Shown here in pieces: positions 62,066 through 64,000 of a stretch of DNA of 64,000 nt. Each line of letters opens with the position of its first letter. Positions within the stretch are counted from its first letter, which is position 1. The notes beneath the pieces were generated by a model. The model was not told the origin of the DNA, searched no databases, and saw only the letters and a program-made list of their open reading frames with translations. Where the stretch lies: the NCBI RefSeq assembly GCF_016755875.1, contig NZ_BNED01000005.1, positions 7,391,501-7,455,500 on the forward strand. Reading direction: 5' to 3'. The DNA comes from Streptomyces spororaveus (lineage in GTDB: Bacteria; Actinomycetota; Actinomycetes; Streptomycetales; Streptomycetaceae). Made by a program: the position numbers and the translations under genes.

Positions 62066-62692
62066 TCACCCGGGCGTGGGCGCGTCCCCGTCGGGTTGAC
62101 GGCCCGGCTCCCGCCGGGCCCCGGCCAGCCCGTCCAGGTCGGTGAGCAGGGCCTCGGCGAGCTCCAGCTCCGCCAGGTGCTGCCGCTCGCTCCAGCGCAG
62201 CGCGAGGGCCGGGAAGGTCCAGTCCGGTACGCCGCTCGCGTGCTCCATGGCCTCCCGCACGGCGGCCAGCTCGCCCCGCGTGCGCTCCACGTGCTCACCG
62301 ACCATCCCGCGCAGCTGCTCCGGCTCGGCCAGGTGGCCGAGCCAGATCCGCAGCAGCAGCCCGTGCTTGAGCACCGGGGGCCCGGCCTCGCCGGTGTCGG
62401 CGGCCCAGCCGGCCAGCGCCTCGCGCCCCGCGCCGGTGATGGCGTAACGCCGCTTGGCGCGCGCCTCCTCGGGGCCCGAGCGGACGGAGGCCGCGTAGCC
62501 CAGTTCCTCCAGACGGCGCAGCTCCGCGTAGATCTGGCTGATGGCGGGTGACCAGTAGAAGAAGCGCAGCGAGGAGTCCGCCCACTTCTTCAGCTCGTAG
62601 CCCGTCCGTTCGCCCGGGAAGGAGAGCAGGCCCAGAACGGCCCACGCGGTCGGCGGCAGCTCTTGCTTCTTCGACTCATGACTACTAGTCAT
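62066..62692 (-). CDS. PadR-family transcriptional regulator
   Basis: 208 residues. PadR winged helix (about 15-95: AWAVLGLLSFPGERTGYELKKW and SQIYAELRRLEELGYA, here residues 16-37 and 52-67) with a C-terminal helical dimerisation domain (VIR family-like, GLLLRIWLGHLAEPEQL). The start codon lies inside a perfect palindrome at 62678-62692, a likely autoregulatory operator. It is divergent from a luciferase-like monooxygenase gene, the probable target. Inducer unknown. Confidence 0.87.
   Translation of the reverse strand: MTSSHESKKQELPPTAWAVLGLLSFPGERTGYELKKWADSSLRFFYWSPAISQIYAELRRLEELGYAASVRSGPEEARAKRRYAITGAGREALAGWAADTGEAGPPVLKHGLLLRIWLGHLAEPEQLRGMVGEHVERTRGELAAVREAMEHASGVPDWTFPALALRWSERQHLAELELAEALLTDLDGLAGARREPGRQPDGDAPTPG
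62678..62692. promoter_or_regulatory. Perfect 7-1-7 palindrome at the PadR start codon
   Basis: ATGACTACTAGTCAT is a perfect inverted repeat around a central C. It covers the first codons of the PadR gene and lies 50 bp from the divergent oxidoreductase start, so a bound regulator could block both. Local sequence is AT-rich. Confidence 0.5.
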
Positions 62693-62741
62693 ATTTCGAA
62701 TTGAAGTGAGACCGGGTACACGACGCAACCCTGGAGGCACA

Positions 62742-63863
62742 GTGAAATTCTCCGTGATCTTCGAAGCCCAACTTGCCGACCCGACCGTGGAGCGGGAGCA
62801 CCAGGTGATCCGCGACTGCGTCGAGCAGGCCGTGCTGGCCGAACGGATGGGATTCGACCGGATCTGGGCGGTCGAGCACCACTCGCTCAAGTGGTACGCG
62901 CACATGTCCGCCCCGGAGGTCTTCCTGACCTGGGTCGCCGCCAAGACCAGCACCATACGCATCGGGCACGGCGTCGTGTGCATGCCCTTCAACTTCAACC
63001 ACCCGGTACGGGTCGCCGAGCGGGCCGCCATGCTCGACCTGCTCTCCGGAGGGCGCCTCGACCTCGGGGCCGGGCGGGGCGGCACCGCGCAGGAGACCTC
63101 CCTGTGCGGGGTGGACCGGGACCGCACCACGGCCGAGGTGGAGGAGGCGCTGCGGATCATCGGCAGGGCCTGGCGGGAGGAGGAGCTGGAGTATCACGGC
63201 GAGCTGATCGACATCGACCCGCACCCGATCCTGCCGAGGCCGCGGCAGACCCCCCATCCGCCGCTGTTCCTGGCGTGCAGCCGGGGCGAGACCCTGGTGC
63301 GGGCGGCCGAGCTGGGGATCGGGGCGCTGGTGATGGGCTTCGCGGGCCCCGAGTCCATCGCCGGGATGCGCTCCGTCTACGACGCCGCGATCGCCGGCCG
63401 GGACGGCAGCGGGTTCGTGTCCACGGTGGTCAACGACCACTTCTCCGTGCTGTGCCCGACCATCGTGCTCGACGACCGCGAGGAGGCGCGCCGGATCGGC
63501 ACCCGGGGGCAGCGCTTCTTCGCCCAGTCCATCGGCCACTGGTACGGCGGGGCCGGCATCCCGGACGAGGCCGTGGTGGCGGGCGCCGACGAGCCCGCCG
63601 AGATGCGCAGGGCCGCCGAGCAGGCGGTCGCCCGGCTGCACGAGCTGGACATCCCGGTCCGGCCGACCTCGACGGCCACCTTCAACGCCGACCACGCCTA
63701 CGGGAGCGCCGACGACGCCATCGCGTACGTGGAACGGCTGCGGCGGGCGGGTGCCGACGAGGTCATGTGCCTGATCCAGATGGGCACGGTCGAGCAGGAG
63801 GCCTGCCTGGAGACCTTGCGGCAGTGGGGCGAAAAGGTCATTCCGCACTTCCGGGAGGTGTGA
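62742..63863 (+). CDS. LLM-class flavin-dependent monooxygenase
   Basis: 373 residues of the bacterial luciferase-like TIM-barrel family: VKFSVIFEAQ start, ERMGFDRIWAVEHH near 40 (the typical W-x-x-EHH), GHGVVCMPFNFNHPVRVAERAAMLDLLSGGRLDLGAGRG (here about residues 83-120), and IGALVMGF. These enzymes use FMNH2 and O2 to oxidise diverse small molecules. GTG at 62742 is chosen because GGAGG precedes it at good spacing. It is divergent from PadR, and its stop overlaps the start of the next ORF (TGATG). Confidence 0.88.
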   Translation: MKFSVIFEAQLADPTVEREHQVIRDCVEQAVLAERMGFDRIWAVEHHSLKWYAHMSAPEVFLTWVAAKTSTIRIGHGVVCMPFNFNHPVRVAERAAMLDLLSGGRLDLGAGRGGTAQETSLCGVDRDRTTAEVEEALRIIGRAWREEELEYHGELIDIDPHPILPRPRQTPHPPLFLACSRGETLVRAAELGIGALVMGFAGPESIAGMRSVYDAAIAGRDGSGFVSTVVNDHFSVLCPTIVLDDREEARRIGTRGQRFFAQSIGHWYGGAGIPDEAVVAGADEPAEMRRAAEQAVARLHELDIPVRPTSTATFNADHAYGSADDAIAYVERLRRAGADEVMCLIQMGTVEQEACLETLRQWGEKVIPHFREV

Positions 63864-64000
63864 TGTGCGCCTCTGCCGCCCGTCGGGCCCCACCGGCCCC
63901 TCCCCGGCCGACAGGGGGGCCGCCGGCCGGGGAGGCCTTGGCGCAATTGGGCGGAGTGCTCAATTCCGCAGTGATGGACGGGAAGACTTCCGGTGAAGTG
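63863..64000 (+). CDS. Unidentified ORF, truncated by window end
   Basis: 46 codons from an ATG that overlaps the monooxygenase stop (TGATG), open to the window edge. The first 25 residues are Pro/Ala/Arg-rich and may be a linker-like N-terminus; the remainder (LAQLGGVLNSAVMDG) looks more structured. The overlap suggests it is the next gene of the same operon. No family can be assigned from this fragment. Confidence 0.4.
   Translation, partial: MCASAARRAPPAPPRPTGGPPAGEALAQLGGVLNSAVMDGKTSGEV

Noticed and set aside
1..64000. Insertion sequences, integrase/attachment sites, CRISPR arrays, tRNA or rRNA genes
   Set aside because: No transposase or integrase domains, regular repeat-spacer arrays, or tRNA/rRNA-like sequence were recognised on either strand by reading; small RNAs could be missed without a covariance search.

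Overview
The window is very high-GC DNA with the codon bias of a Streptomyces or close actinomycete. GC-saturated third positions create long antisense shadow frames, TTA codons are very rare, and GTG/TTG starts, translational coupling and SARP regulators are frequent. The left 38.5 kb is most of a nonribosomal peptide cluster whose left edge is cut off inside a flavin-dependent tryptophan-halogenase gene. The right 25 kb is mostly ordinary chromosomal genes.

Cluster, 1-38.5 kb. A halogenase and a small SARP activator diverge from a shared promoter. A plus-strand operon follows: aldehyde dehydrogenase, free-standing A-T didomain, type II thioesterase, MbtH protein, cytochrome P450, and an A-T-Cy-MT synthetase, ending at a strong hairpin. 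Next are an AlkZ-type DNA glycosylase, an MFS exporter, and a second plus-strand operon: C-A-T-TE, C-A-T, a lone C domain and two acyl-CoA-dehydrogenase-like flavoproteins. A convergent minus-strand operon holds Cy-A-T, an SHMT homologue, a DUF2461 protein, a threonine aldolase and a GNAT. Two large AfsR-type SARPs and a tiny exported peptide gene close the cluster.

How the genes may work together (inference): tryptophan is chlorinated, loaded on the A-T protein, beta-hydroxylated by the P450 and released by the thioesterase. Threonine aldolase cleaves it to an indole-3-carbaldehyde, and the aldehyde dehydrogenase makes an indole-3-carboxylic acid. The A domain of A-T-Cy-MT lacks the amino-group-binding Asp, so it is a good candidate to activate that acid. 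The SHMT homologue would make an alpha-substituted serine, which Cy-A-T would turn into an oxazoline; the C-A-T and C-A-T-TE modules would extend and release the peptide. From memory this matches the logic and gene content of the JBIR-34/-35 (fmo) 4-methyloxazoline cluster, so the product is probably that family or a relative. That identity has not been checked here.

Regulation: 11-bp direct repeats typical of SARP binding lie in the halogenase/SARP promoter and in front of the MFS gene. A 73-residue secreted peptide with two DMPWG motifs sits between two AfsR-type SARPs, one of which has a TPR-like C-terminus and a TTA codon. It is a candidate unknown signalling unit.

Right part, 38.6-64 kb: MarR/FUSC membrane protein pair, HelD-type RNA polymerase motor, streptothricin-acetyltransferase-like GNAT behind a possible attenuator, bacterial nitric oxide synthase, lactonase, CbiX-like protein, uracil-DNA glycosylase, BNR protein, WS/DGAT acyltransferase, old-yellow-enzyme reductase with an ArsR regulator and triple operator, a frameshifted small gene, a secreted SpaA-fold protein, an FprA-type reductase, a DUF305/LVIVD pair, TetR, PAP2, M56 peptidase, DUF5134, GNAT, a degenerate GDPD, and a divergent PadR/luciferase-like pair. 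No rRNA, tRNA, CRISPR array or insertion sequence was seen.
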